Origin: Thermoplasmata archaeon
GTDB lineage: Archaea > Thermoplasmatota > Thermoplasmata > Halarchaeoplasmatales > Halarchaeoplasmataceae
Reading direction: 5' to 3'
Assembly (NCBI GenBank): GCA_019594195.1
Contig: JAFDTP010000014.1
Location: forward strand, 1-27,675
Length of the DNA stretch: 27,675 nt
Below, one piece after another: positions 1 to 7,029 of the stretch. Position 1 is the stretch's first letter, and each line of letters starts with the position of its first letter. Position numbers and translations under genes: made by a program. The notes under the pieces are model-generated. The model was not told the DNA's origin, ran no database searches, and saw only the letters and a list, made by a program, of their open reading frames with translations.

Positions 1-462
1 CACCAGACCAGCGGTGTTGAATGGATCGGCGAACATCTTGAATATCGGTAAATTAAAAGCGCCGGGTTCTGTCTTATCCATCAAGATGGCCACAACTGGC
101 TCTGCCTTCCTCTCGGTGAATTCCATCTCCGCGATACCGGGGCCCATACCTCTTACGTTTCCTGAGAACGCGTCTGAAAGCAGGTCTTGGCCAGCACCGT
201 AAAGCCCCAGTTCTTTCGCCTTTTCCGTCGCTTCTTGGAAAGTATCCCATGCAAGGGAATGTATTTCTTCTGAATCCTCACCCTCTCTGTGTGTCATCAA
301 AAGTTCTAGGTCGTCTCCACAGTGTGTAACGTAGTAATCTTCTAGTATCTCTGCTCCTTCGAGTTTTCTCTCTGCCACATCCATCAATTCGTCGTGTACT
401 CTGGAATGACCGGGGTAACCACCGACATCAGCCTTTATTATGCTGAAAGTTATTTTGCTCAT
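1..462 (-). CDS. fbp: Fructose-1,6-bisphosphate aldolase/phosphatase (5' part, truncated by window edge)
   Basis: The first 154 codons of the archaeal bifunctional FBP aldolase/phosphatase (class V FBPase), which turns triose phosphates into fructose 6-phosphate in gluconeogenesis. The translated start MSKITFSIIKADVGGYPGH and the segments THCGDDLELL, GQDLLSD and SGNVRGMGPG are family hallmarks. Asp12, His19, Asp50 and Asp51 match the usual magnesium ligands. The Schiff-base lysine and C-terminal half lie outside the window. The ATG at 462 is preceded by GAGGTG with the spacing seen at other starts here. It is divergent from the Mth938 pair. Identification is secure; completeness cannot be judged. 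Confidence 0.95.
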   Translation of the reverse strand, partial: MSKITFSIIKADVGGYPGHSRVHDELMDVAERKLEGAEILEDYYVTHCGDDLELLMTHREGEDSEEIHSLAWDTFQEATEKAKELGLYGAGQDLLSDAFSGNVRGMGPGIAEMEFTERKAEPVVAILMDKTEPGAFNLPIFKMFADPFNTAGLV

Positions 463-492
463 CTATACACCTCAGTTGACTCTATAGGAACA

Positions 493-503
493 CTAAATAA
501 AAG
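493..503 (-). promoter_or_regulatory. TATA box for the FBP aldolase/phosphatase gene
   Basis: On the minus strand the bases read CTTTTATTTAG, centred 36 nt upstream of the ATG at 462. This predicts a leader of about 10 nt, long enough to hold the GAGGTG ribosome site. Inferred from the archaeal TATA pattern only. Confidence 0.5.
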
Positions 504-566
504 ATTATCGATTTAGTCGAGTGAGATGTAAAAACATTTTAAAGTGAAAGCAGGAATTATGTATAC

Positions 567-911
567 ATGAGCTCTGCATTCGTCGAAGAATATTCCTTCG
601 GTAAGATAGTGATCGATGGAGAGCTATACGATGATGATGTGATACTACTCGGTAAGAGAGTTATCGATGGGTGGTGGAGGAAAAGAGGTCATCGTGTTGA
701 GAAGGATGATCTGGAAAGGATATTGGATTATGAACCCGAGTTACTTGTGCTCGGAACCGGCGATTCTGGTCGAGTTACTGTTCCTCCCAGTCTTCCAAAG
801 AAACTAGATTTTGAAGTGGAATCATATCCTACCAAGAAAGCCTGTGATAGATATAATCAGCTTCTAGAGAAAGATAAAAAGATCGCCGGAGGTTTTCATC
901 TGACATGCTGA
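567..911 (+). CDS. Mth938-domain protein, first of a tandem pair
   Basis: A 114-residue protein of the Mth938 (DUF498/NDUFAF3-like) family, a small alpha/beta fold whose archaeal role is not established; the eukaryotic relative NDUFAF3 is a complex I assembly factor. Seen here: the N-terminal VIDGELYDDDV strand, the central LLVLGTGDSG loop and the C-terminal FHLTC ending typical of the family. A TATA-like CATTTTAAAG at 535-544 lies about 27 nt before the ATG, suggesting a leaderless transcript. Its last 7 nt overlap the next gene, a second copy of the same fold. A short ATG TAT ACA TGA reading frame at 559-570 precedes the start and is probably accidental. Confidence 0.85.
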   Translation: MSSAFVEEYSFGKIVIDGELYDDDVILLGKRVIDGWWRKRGHRVEKDDLERILDYEPELLVLGTGDSGRVTVPPSLPKKLDFEVESYPTKKACDRYNQLLEKDKKIAGGFHLTC

Positions 912-1267
912 AAATTGAAAATTCGGAGTTCGGACAAGTTACGGTCGATGGAAAAAGATACGAACACGACATAGTCATATTTCCCGACAAGATAATACGG
1001 AGAAAGAAATGTATCACTAAGGACAAACATGGGACCAGCCACAAGTTTACCAGAGATGAGATGGAAGAGTATCTCGATCAAGCCGATCGATCGATAAAAG
1101 AAGTGATCGTAGGAACAGGACAGTACGATAAATTGGGACTGCTGCCCGAAACGAAGGATCATCTTGAAGAGAAAGATATATATTTTGAGGAGAAGAGAAC
1201 TGAAGATCTGGTCGGAGAAGATCTCGGTGAAGGCTCCAAACTTGTGATAATCCATGTCACTTGTTAG
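905..1267 (+). CDS. Mth938-domain protein, second of a tandem pair
   Basis: A 120-residue paralogue of the preceding gene. It shares FGQVTVDGKRYEHDIV at the N terminus, the VIVGTGQYDKLGL loop in the middle and an HVTC ending, but otherwise differs widely from its neighbour. The overlap ATGCTGA (905-911) suggests translational coupling, so the two products may form a heterodimer; that is inference. It ends 13 nt from the convergent symporter gene. The closely related known family has no agreed enzymatic activity. Confidence 0.85.
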   Translation: MLKIENSEFGQVTVDGKRYEHDIVIFPDKIIRRKKCITKDKHGTSHKFTRDEMEEYLDQADRSIKEVIVGTGQYDKLGLLPETKDHLEEKDIYFEEKRTEDLVGEDLGEGSKLVIIHVTC

Positions 1268-1280
1268 GTCTGTGAAATTT

Positions 1281-2777
1281 TCAGATCATACCCTCTTCCT
1301 TCACTCCCTTTTCCACTTCCTCCAGGAATCTTTCGGTACCCCGCGGTCTTTCGGTCAGTAAGCTGACTGACACGAATATCGTCAGGGTCAACAACAGGCC
1401 CCAGAATGAAGGCCACCATCCTAGAGGATAAAACTCGGTTATGTAGAGGAATGAAGTTATAACTCCACCTACGATCATGCTTGATAGTGCTCCTTCAGTA
1501 GTAGAACCTTTCCAGAAGAAAGAACCGATGATGGTAGGGGCCATGACCAGGAGACCTCCGGAAGCCATACTGGAAAGAACCGCTATCATCTCTATCCTGA
1601 GATTGGCGAATATTATGCAACTTATGAGTACCAGTACGATTATGACCTTACCCGAAAAAACTTCCGTCCTCTCCGAAATAGAAGGCTTGACCTTTTTGAC
1701 GAAGTCCCTAGAACCTAAAGAACTCAGTGTAAGAGTGACCGAACTCAGAGTAGAAGTCGCCGCTGCAAATATACTGACAAATACAACAAGCGCTAGTATG
1801 ACCGGCACGTTGCTGAGAAGAGTCGGCATGGCAGCGTCGGGATTAGGTACCTCAAGTCCTGTACCGGCTATCGCTAGACCTAACAAGGTCGTAATCACAG
1901 TGTAGATAAGAGCGAATAAGGAAAAGTAAATGATCATCTGTTTTACGCTTTTAACGGAATCGGAAACGAACATCCTTTGAGACACTTGTGGGTTTGTGAG
2001 TGCGAAAAAAGCCCAGGGTAAAGTCAAACCGATGAACATACTGAGGTCCCAGTTGAGTTCTAGTAATTGAGAATGCTCCGTTGTCATCTCAGTGACAAAA
2101 CCTGAAGGACCTTCGAAGAAATGATAGAAAACAAAGATGACGAGTATTATACTTGCGGCCAACATGATGATCGCCTGGAAAGCATCGGTCCATGAGACCG
2201 ACCTCATCCCAGCCCAGAAGGCACTGATAGCGCTGAAACCAGCTACTAACAAAACGCCGATAAGATATAGAGAGGAAATTGTAATTCCAAATATCTGTAG
2301 AGCGGGAAGTGATGCAGATGTCATCCCTTCTAAAAGTTCGCCGATACCCATCATCTGGACTGAAGCGTAGGGTATCAGCATGGTGAGACAGATTATCGAA
2401 GAGACTATACCGACCTCTTTGCTATTGTATCTCTTTGCCAGAAGCTCAGGAGGAGTTATTATATTGTATTTTTTACCCGCGATCCAGAAACGTGGCGCGA
2501 ATATGATCAGGAGCAATATAGTGAATATGATGTAGATCATCTCGAAGCCGACTGCTCCGACACCAGTACTGTAAGTCAATCCCACCAGACCGACCATCAT
2601 GAAGGCACTGAAAGTGGTGGCGCTGTATGTCATACCGGATATGAATCCGCTAAGTTTTCTGTTAGCTAGGAAGAATTCGGGCATGCCCTCTCCTAGGTAC
2701 TCCCTGGCTTTGTAAGCTATGATCACACCCACCAAAAACCAGATAATCAAAGCGATAGCGATATATAGTGGATTCAT
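1281..2777 (-). CDS. Sodium:solute symporter (SSS/SLC5 family)
   Basis: A 498-residue integral membrane protein with about 13 hydrophobic segments, the usual SSS size. The N-terminal NRKLSGFISGMTYSATTFSAF region and the SWTDAFQAIIML segment around residues 195-210 are typical of the fold. Such carriers import organic acids, amino acids or vitamins with sodium; the substrate cannot be read from sequence, though pairing with a small membrane partner is common in the pantothenate and monocarboxylate branches. The ATG overlaps the partner gene's stop (ATGA), so the two are coupled. The sodium gradient could be supplied by the decarboxylase encoded at 14823-17916. Confidence 0.9.
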   Translation of the reverse strand: MNPLYIAIALIIWFLVGVIIAYKAREYLGEGMPEFFLANRKLSGFISGMTYSATTFSAFMMVGLVGLTYSTGVGAVGFEMIYIIFTILLLIIFAPRFWIAGKKYNIITPPELLAKRYNSKEVGIVSSIICLTMLIPYASVQMMGIGELLEGMTSASLPALQIFGITISSLYLIGVLLVAGFSAISAFWAGMRSVSWTDAFQAIIMLAASIILVIFVFYHFFEGPSGFVTEMTTEHSQLLELNWDLSMFIGLTLPWAFFALTNPQVSQRMFVSDSVKSVKQMIIYFSLFALIYTVITTLLGLAIAGTGLEVPNPDAAMPTLLSNVPVILALVVFVSIFAAATSTLSSVTLTLSSLGSRDFVKKVKPSISERTEVFSGKVIIVLVLISCIIFANLRIEMIAVLSSMASGGLLVMAPTIIGSFFWKGSTTEGALSSMIVGGVITSFLYITEFYPLGWWPSFWGLLLTLTIFVSVSLLTERPRGTERFLEEVEKGVKEEGMI

Positions 2778-2956
2778 CTCTCATCACCCCAGTCCCTCAG
2801 ATGGATATAACCTATCAGTATGGTCACTATGGTCAAGAGGGTCCAGTAAAGATAACTTGCCCAGAACCTTGCTATATCTCCTAATATAGTATAAGGTACC
2901 GCAACGCTCAAGATCGCCATGATAACCGCGATGATACCTAGGGTTTTTATCTTCAA
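2774..2956 (-). CDS. Small membrane partner of the sodium:solute symporter
   Basis: A 60-residue protein with two predicted membrane spans (about residues 6-26 and 34-53) and a charged tail, HLRDWGDER. It resembles the short accessory proteins (YhdT/DUF997, DUF3311 and DUF4212 types) that precede SSS carriers in many genomes; I cannot say which. The start is TTG, chosen because GGTGATC sits directly before it with seven bases between GG and the start codon. Its stop overlaps the ATG of the carrier by 4 nt. Function as a symporter subunit is inferred from context. Confidence 0.75.
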   Translation of the reverse strand: MKIKTLGIIAVIMAILSVAVPYTILGDIARFWASYLYWTLLTIVTILIGYIHLRDWGDER

Positions 2957-3011
2957 TCGATCACCTATCTATATGGAGGGCTAATCCTGATTATTATTTA
3001 AAGATACTGTT

Positions 3012-3743
3012 TTAATGCTCGATAAAATAGTTCCTGAGCGTACCTATACCTTCTATCTCTATCTCCACTTCGTCTCCATCTTTTATGGGTCCAACGCCGG
3101 AAGGTGTTCCGGTAGAGATTATGTCCCCTCTTTCCAGGGTCATGTACGTGGTTATCTCCTCTATAAGTTCAGGTATTGAGAAAGCCAGCTGGTCTATCGT
3201 GGATCGTTGTCTGATCTCGTCGTTGACAACCGTTTTGATCTCAGCGTCTTCGCGCACGTGCTTCTTATCAGCGACCACTGGACCTATCGGTGCCGCTTTA
3301 TCGAAGGCTTTGCCTCTGACCCAGTTCTGTTCCTGCCTCTGATCGTCTCTGTTAGAAAGATCGTTCACACAGGTGAAACCCATCACCTTTTCCATCGCAT
3401 TCTCCCTATCCACGCTCTTACACTTCTTTCCGATGACCACGCCAAGTTCAGCTTCGTGATCTATCCTCTCCTTTCCTTCAAGAAGCTCTATGGTTTCTCG
3501 ATGGGCCGCCACCGTATTTGGTGTCTTCAAAAACAGTTTCGGTCTCTTGGGTATCTCTCTCCCCGTCTCTTCTGCATGATCTCGGTAATTCAACCCGATA
3601 CATACAAGCTTGGTCGGCTTCACCGGCGGTAATATGTCCACTCCGTCAGCCCTATATATGTTGTCTTCGTGCTCTATCTCGTCTCCTTTTAAATCTCCTA
3701 TCAGGACCGAACCGTCCTCATCTTTGAACCTGACTCGTCGCAT
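3012..3743 (-). CDS. Fumarylacetoacetate hydrolase (FAH) family protein, acylpyruvase type
   Basis: A 243-residue single-domain member of the FAH family, close in build to FAHD1/YcgM. Members cleave C-C bonds of 2-oxo acids such as acylpyruvates, fumarylpyruvate or oxaloacetate. Visible motifs: IGLNYRDHAEE (residues 49-59; His56 and Glu59 match the catalytic dyad), the metal ligands Glu97, Glu99 (HEAELGVVIG) and Asp128 (VNDLSNRD), the RGKAFDKAAPIGP loop and TGTPSGVGP near residue 213. The minus-strand TATA at 3761-3774 lies about 25 nt before the ATG, which points to a leaderless mRNA. The exact substrate is open; oxaloacetate would fit a genome with sodium-pumping decarboxylation. Confidence 0.9.
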   Translation of the reverse strand: MRRVRFKDEDGSVLIGDLKGDEIEHEDNIYRADGVDILPPVKPTKLVCIGLNYRDHAEETGREIPKRPKLFLKTPNTVAAHRETIELLEGKERIDHEAELGVVIGKKCKSVDRENAMEKVMGFTCVNDLSNRDDQRQEQNWVRGKAFDKAAPIGPVVADKKHVREDAEIKTVVNDEIRQRSTIDQLAFSIPELIEEITTYMTLERGDIISTGTPSGVGPIKDGDEVEIEIEGIGTLRNYFIEH

Positions 3744-3760
3744 GTTTTGAGAGTGAAGTA

Positions 3761-3774
3761 TAAGATATAAATTT
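3761..3774 (-). promoter_or_regulatory. TATA box for the FAH-family gene
   Basis: Minus-strand AAATTTATATCTTA centred about 25 nt upstream of the ATG at 3743, the spacing expected if transcription starts at the start codon. Confidence 0.5.
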
Positions 3775-3802
3775 TTGTTCGTCTGAGATATAGGCTGAGA
3801 TC

Positions 3803-3808
3803 AAAAAA
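3803..3808 (-). terminator. T-run after the Trm9-like gene
   Basis: Six A on the plus strand read as six T in the direction of transcription, about 38 nt past the stop of the methyltransferase gene and before the next promoter. Archaeal RNA polymerase can terminate at such runs. The run is short, so the call is weak. Confidence 0.3.
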
Positions 3809-3829
3809 TGAGATGGTCCTTATGATCCC

Positions 3830-3845
3830 GTGATCGATAGATCAC
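3830..3845. repeat. Perfect 6-bp inverted repeat just past the Trm9-like gene
   Basis: GTGATC - GATA - GATCAC, beginning one base beyond the stop codon at 3847. It could fold as a short RNA hairpin protecting the transcript end. It is not directly followed by a T-run, so it is not a bacterial-style terminator. Confidence 0.4.
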
Positions 3846-3846
3846 C

Positions 3847-4467
3847 TCAACCGACCTTTCTCGCCTCTACGTAATTGTTGCCTTTCGAATGAAATGCGTC
3901 TACAACTTCAAGACCACTCTCTTCTACGTCCTCTTTGAGTTCATCCAGCCGATATAGGTGGTAGAACCTGTCTATGATCTCTCCGTCCTCTCTGTGCCAG
4001 GGAACGATAACGTCCTGTTCTTCCTCTTTCAGATCCCATCTATCGAGTTCTCTAGCCCACGCTGAGATCAATATATCACCGCTCTCCTTCAAGACCCTCT
4101 TGGACTCTTTCAAACTTTTGACCCTCTCGTTCTTTAGGTGATGTATCGCCGCTATATAGATCACGTTGTCGAAAGAACGATCTTTGAATGGGAGGGATTT
4201 GATGCCGCTCCTGACCAAACCTGCTCTACCTTCGGTTTTTGTCCTGCAGATATCCAGCAGTTCTGCTGAAGCATCCACGCCGTAAGATTTCAGTCCGAAG
4301 TCCAGAGCTTCGACGAGATGTCGGCCGTTACCGCAACCGATGTCTAGAACGGAACCCTCGGACCGACCCAGGAACTCCACCACTTCTTTCCACGGCCTAT
4401 CCCTGGTCTTATCGAAGTGTTCAGCGATAGAATCGAAGGTCTCTGAAGCTCTTCTAGCGTCCTCCAT
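3847..4467 (-). CDS. Trm9/ALKBH8-like tRNA wobble-uridine methyltransferase
   Basis: A 206-residue class I SAM methyltransferase. Beyond the SAM loop VLDIGCGNGRH (residues 40-50), it carries features specific to the Trm9/ALKBH8 group: AAIHHLKNERVKSL, the ILISAWARE strand, DVIVPWHRED, and RFYHLYRLDELKEDVEESG in the C-terminal half. Eukaryotic Trm9 methylates carboxymethyluridine at the tRNA wobble position and needs the zinc protein Trm112; archaeal relatives are known. No Trm112 or Elp3 gene is in the window. The start at 4467 sits 28 nt from a TATA box shared with the divergent DUF92 gene, suggesting a leaderless mRNA. A general SAM methyltransferase is the fallback call. Confidence 0.8.
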   Translation of the reverse strand: MEDARRASETFDSIAEHFDKTRDRPWKEVVEFLGRSEGSVLDIGCGNGRHLVEALDFGLKSYGVDASAELLDICRTKTEGRAGLVRSGIKSLPFKDRSFDNVIYIAAIHHLKNERVKSLKESKRVLKESGDILISAWARELDRWDLKEEEQDVIVPWHREDGEIIDRFYHLYRLDELKEDVEESGLEVVDAFHSKGNNYVEARKVG

Positions 4468-4490
4468 ATCTAGTCTAGAAAAATCATAAG

Positions 4491-4500
4491 TTTTATATCC
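4491..4500. promoter_or_regulatory. Shared bidirectional TATA box
   Basis: TTTTATATCC on the plus strand reads GGATATAAAA on the minus strand. Its centre (about 4495) is 28 nt from both divergent start codons (4467 and 4523), the right distance for leaderless transcripts both ways. Only one TATA-like element is visible in the 55-nt gap. Confidence 0.55.
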
Positions 4501-4522
4501 TTTGGAAGGTTAAATCATTCAA

Positions 4523-5275
4523 ATGATTGTTTTCAGGATTATCGTACTTATCGTCATATGCTCAGCCCTCTCCTTGCTAACCTATAAAAAGGGGATGCTG
4601 AACGCAGACGGTTCAGTCACTGCTTTCCTGATAGGTTTATTTATAGGTCTACAGGCCGGTCTCACACTCATATTACTCCTACTTGTCTTCCTTGCCAGCG
4701 CCTTTTTGGCTACAAAATACAAGTTCAACTATAAGAAGGAAAGGGGTTTAGAGGAAGGATTCAAGGGGGAGAGAGGATGGACGAACGTTCTGGCTAACGG
4801 TATCGTGCCCGTTTTCGTACTTTTGCTTTACAATTCAGGTGACCTCGTGAGTTTTGGATCTCTGTGCTCGAACATATCTACATCACTTTTCGTACTAGCG
4901 GTTGCGGCTGCCGCTTCTGATACCTTGGCCTCAGAGATAGGGATGGCCTCTCAGAAAGTTTATTTGATAACTACCTTCGAGAAAGTAAAGCCGGGCACCA
5001 ACGGCGGTATCTCCCTTTACGGCGAGATGTGGGCCATGATAGGTTCAGCTTACACTTTCATGATCGCCCAGATCATGTTTCATATCTCTGGTCATCCAAC
5101 GATGTCCCTTGAGGTGCTTACTATAGGGATACTGATCGCTTTCGTAAGCTGTCAGATAGACAGCTTTTTCGGAGCTACCTTGGAGAGGAGGGGTATACTC
5201 AACAAGTCCCTGGTTAATCTTCTCGCTATCTCGATATCGGTGATAGTTTTTGGAGGTATAATATATGTCTGGTAA
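4523..5275 (+). CDS. DUF92 (VTE6-like) integral membrane protein
   Basis: A 250-residue membrane protein of the DUF92/TIGR00297 family with about six to seven spans. The key segments GMLNADGSVTAFLIG (residues 24-38), KGERGWTNVLANG (81-93), AAASDTLASEIG near residue 135 and KPGTNGGISLYG (154-165) are the family signature. The plant member VTE6 phosphorylates phytyl phosphate; archaeal members are untested, and a polyprenyl-phosphate kinase role in lipid salvage is an inference. Its last 11 nt overlap the start of apgM, so the two are translationally coupled. Confidence 0.85.
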   Translation: MIVFRIIVLIVICSALSLLTYKKGMLNADGSVTAFLIGLFIGLQAGLTLILLLLVFLASAFLATKYKFNYKKERGLEEGFKGERGWTNVLANGIVPVFVLLLYNSGDLVSFGSLCSNISTSLFVLAVAAAASDTLASEIGMASQKVYLITTFEKVKPGTNGGISLYGEMWAMIGSAYTFMIAQIMFHISGHPTMSLEVLTIGILIAFVSCQIDSFFGATLERRGILNKSLVNLLAISISVIVFGGIIYVW

Positions 5276-6485
5276 GATGTTGATGTTGATATTGGACGGT
5301 ATTGGAGACAGGTCCGTTGAGGAATTGGATGGTAAGACACCGCTTGAGGCGGCCGAGACACCACATCTAGATTCTTTTGCGGAGGAAGGACAGAACGGCT
5401 TGATGGACACCATAGCCCCAGGGATAAGGCCCGGCAGTGATACCGGTCATCTCTCACTACTAGGTTACGATCCCTACGAGGTATACAGCGGGAGAGGACC
5501 TTTCGAGGCCGCGGGTATCGGGATGGAACTCGCACCTGATGACGTAGCTTTCAGATGCAACTTTGCAACCCTTGAAGATGGTAAAGTCGTCGATAGGAGG
5601 GCCGGGAGGATAAAAGAAGATACCGAGGAGCTGGCAGAAGCCATCCGAGATATAGATATCGGTGTAGATTTCGAATTTGAGAAGGCGGTGGAACATAGGT
5701 GTGTTCTGGTACTAAAAGGAGAAGGTCTAGGAGGAGATGTCACCGACGTAGACCCACACGAGATCGATACCGAGTTCCACGAGGCCGCTCCCATGGTAGA
5801 TTCGGAGGAAAATCGGAGGACCGCCGAACTCCTGAATGAATTCGTTGAAAAGACCGCAGATGTGCTTTCTGATCATCCTGTCAACCGGAAGAGAGAAGGT
5901 GATGGGAAACTACCGGCGAACGTCATCTTACCTAGAGGAGGAGGTAAGGTCCCGGACATGGACGACCTGGATTCGAAACACGGGCTTGACGCCGGTGCTG
6001 TCTCAGGGATACCTCTTGTCAGAGGCGTCTGTGCTCTGGCAGGGATGGATATCCTGGAGGTGGAAGAGGCGACCGGTGGTCTAGACACCGATCCCGATTC
6101 GATAATAGAAGCTGTTGTAGGATCAATAAAAGATCATGATCTGATGATGGTCAATATAAAAGGGTGTGATCTGTCCGGTCACGACGGCCTACCCGGTCAG
6201 AAAGTTGATTTCATAGAGAAGCTCGATTCATCAGTGGCCAAACTCAAGGAACTGGAGGATGTGTATATAGCGATAACTGGAGATCACTCCACGCCTGTAA
6301 CCATACAGGATCACAGCGGAGATCCTCTACCGCTGACCATATGGGGCGAAGACGTCAGGGTCGATGATATAGATGAGTTCAATGAAAGAGCGTGCAGCAA
6401 GGGGGCTATCAACAGGATAAAGGGTGGAGACCTATTGAATATATTGAAAGACCTTGCTGATCTGACCGAAAAATTCGGCGCCTAG
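5265..6485 (+). CDS. apgM: 2,3-bisphosphoglycerate-independent phosphoglycerate mutase, archaeal type
   Basis: A 406-residue ApgM, interconverting 3- and 2-phosphoglycerate in glycolysis/gluconeogenesis. Visible: LILDGIGDR near residue 8 (metal Asp11), the nucleophilic serine in RPGSDTGHLSLLGYDP (Ser58), YSGRGPFEAAGIG, and the C-terminal metal sites NIKGCDLSGHDG and ITGDHSTPV. Length is normal for the family. The ATG lies inside the end of the DUF92 gene, preceded by GGAGG, so synthesis is coupled. Its TAG stop forms a CTAG palindrome shared with the stop of the convergent kinase gene. The product is strongly acidic. Confidence 0.95.
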   Translation: MSGKMLMLILDGIGDRSVEELDGKTPLEAAETPHLDSFAEEGQNGLMDTIAPGIRPGSDTGHLSLLGYDPYEVYSGRGPFEAAGIGMELAPDDVAFRCNFATLEDGKVVDRRAGRIKEDTEELAEAIRDIDIGVDFEFEKAVEHRCVLVLKGEGLGGDVTDVDPHEIDTEFHEAAPMVDSEENRRTAELLNEFVEKTADVLSDHPVNRKREGDGKLPANVILPRGGGKVPDMDDLDSKHGLDAGAVSGIPLVRGVCALAGMDILEVEEATGGLDTDPDSIIEAVVGSIKDHDLMMVNIKGCDLSGHDGLPGQKVDFIEKLDSSVAKLKELEDVYIAITGDHSTPVTIQDHSGDPLPLTIWGEDVRVDDIDEFNERACSKGAINRIKGGDLLNILKDLADLTEKFGA

Positions 6486-6964
6486 CGTTTATAACCGATC
6501 GTCTGCAAGAACTCTTTTCTCTCTTCTTTATCTTCTTCGTCTTCGACACCGATGGTCGGAGATCCGTCTATAACGCCCATTATACCCCTACCGCTCTCCG
6601 CGTCAGCTACGACCACTTCTAATGGATTTGCAGTAGCGCAGTAGATCCTGCATACTTCAGGAACGCTCTTTAGAGCGTCCATCACATTTATCGGGAAGGC
6701 ACCGTCCATCATCAATATGAAGAAATGACCAGCATTTATCTTCTCGGCGTTCTTTACGGCCTGATCTTTTAGGCGTTCATCGGTCCCATCGTATCTTATC
6801 AATCTGTCTCCAGAAGCCTCGCAAAATGCGACGCCGAATTCGATATCAGGGACGGATGTGACCACCGCCTCGTATATATCTTCGACCGTCTTTATGAAAT
6901 GACTCTGCCCTATGATCACGTTAGTTTCGCTATCTTTTTCTACTTCGACTCTCTTCAATTCCAT
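6482..6964 (-). CDS. Adenosine-specific kinase (PF04008 / DUF355)
   Basis: A 160-residue member of the archaeal/bacterial family first structurally described from Pyrobaculum as an adenosine-specific kinase. Conserved runs include IGQSHFIKTVEDIYEAV (residues 18-34), FGVAFCEASGDRLIR (43-57), GHFFILMMDGAFPINVM, VCRIYCATANPLEVVVA and RGIMGVIDGSPTIGVE; the length is standard. The physiological role is poorly defined; phosphorylating adenosine to AMP is the suggested activity. It is convergent with apgM, the two stops sharing CTAG. An AT-rich stretch at about 6997-7010 probably holds its TATA box. Confidence 0.9.
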   Translation of the reverse strand: MELKRVEVEKDSETNVIIGQSHFIKTVEDIYEAVVTSVPDIEFGVAFCEASGDRLIRYDGTDERLKDQAVKNAEKINAGHFFILMMDGAFPINVMDALKSVPEVCRIYCATANPLEVVVADAESGRGIMGVIDGSPTIGVEDEEDKEERKEFLQTIGYKR

Positions 6965-7029
6965 ATCACATCAACTCCGACATGTAATTCTAAAAGAGAT
7001 AAATAGATTTAACGTAAAACTAGGCCCTA

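Noticed and set aside
3830..3845. Bacterial-type intrinsic terminator after the methyltransferase
   Set aside because: The hairpin is short and not followed by T residues; archaeal termination relies on T-runs.
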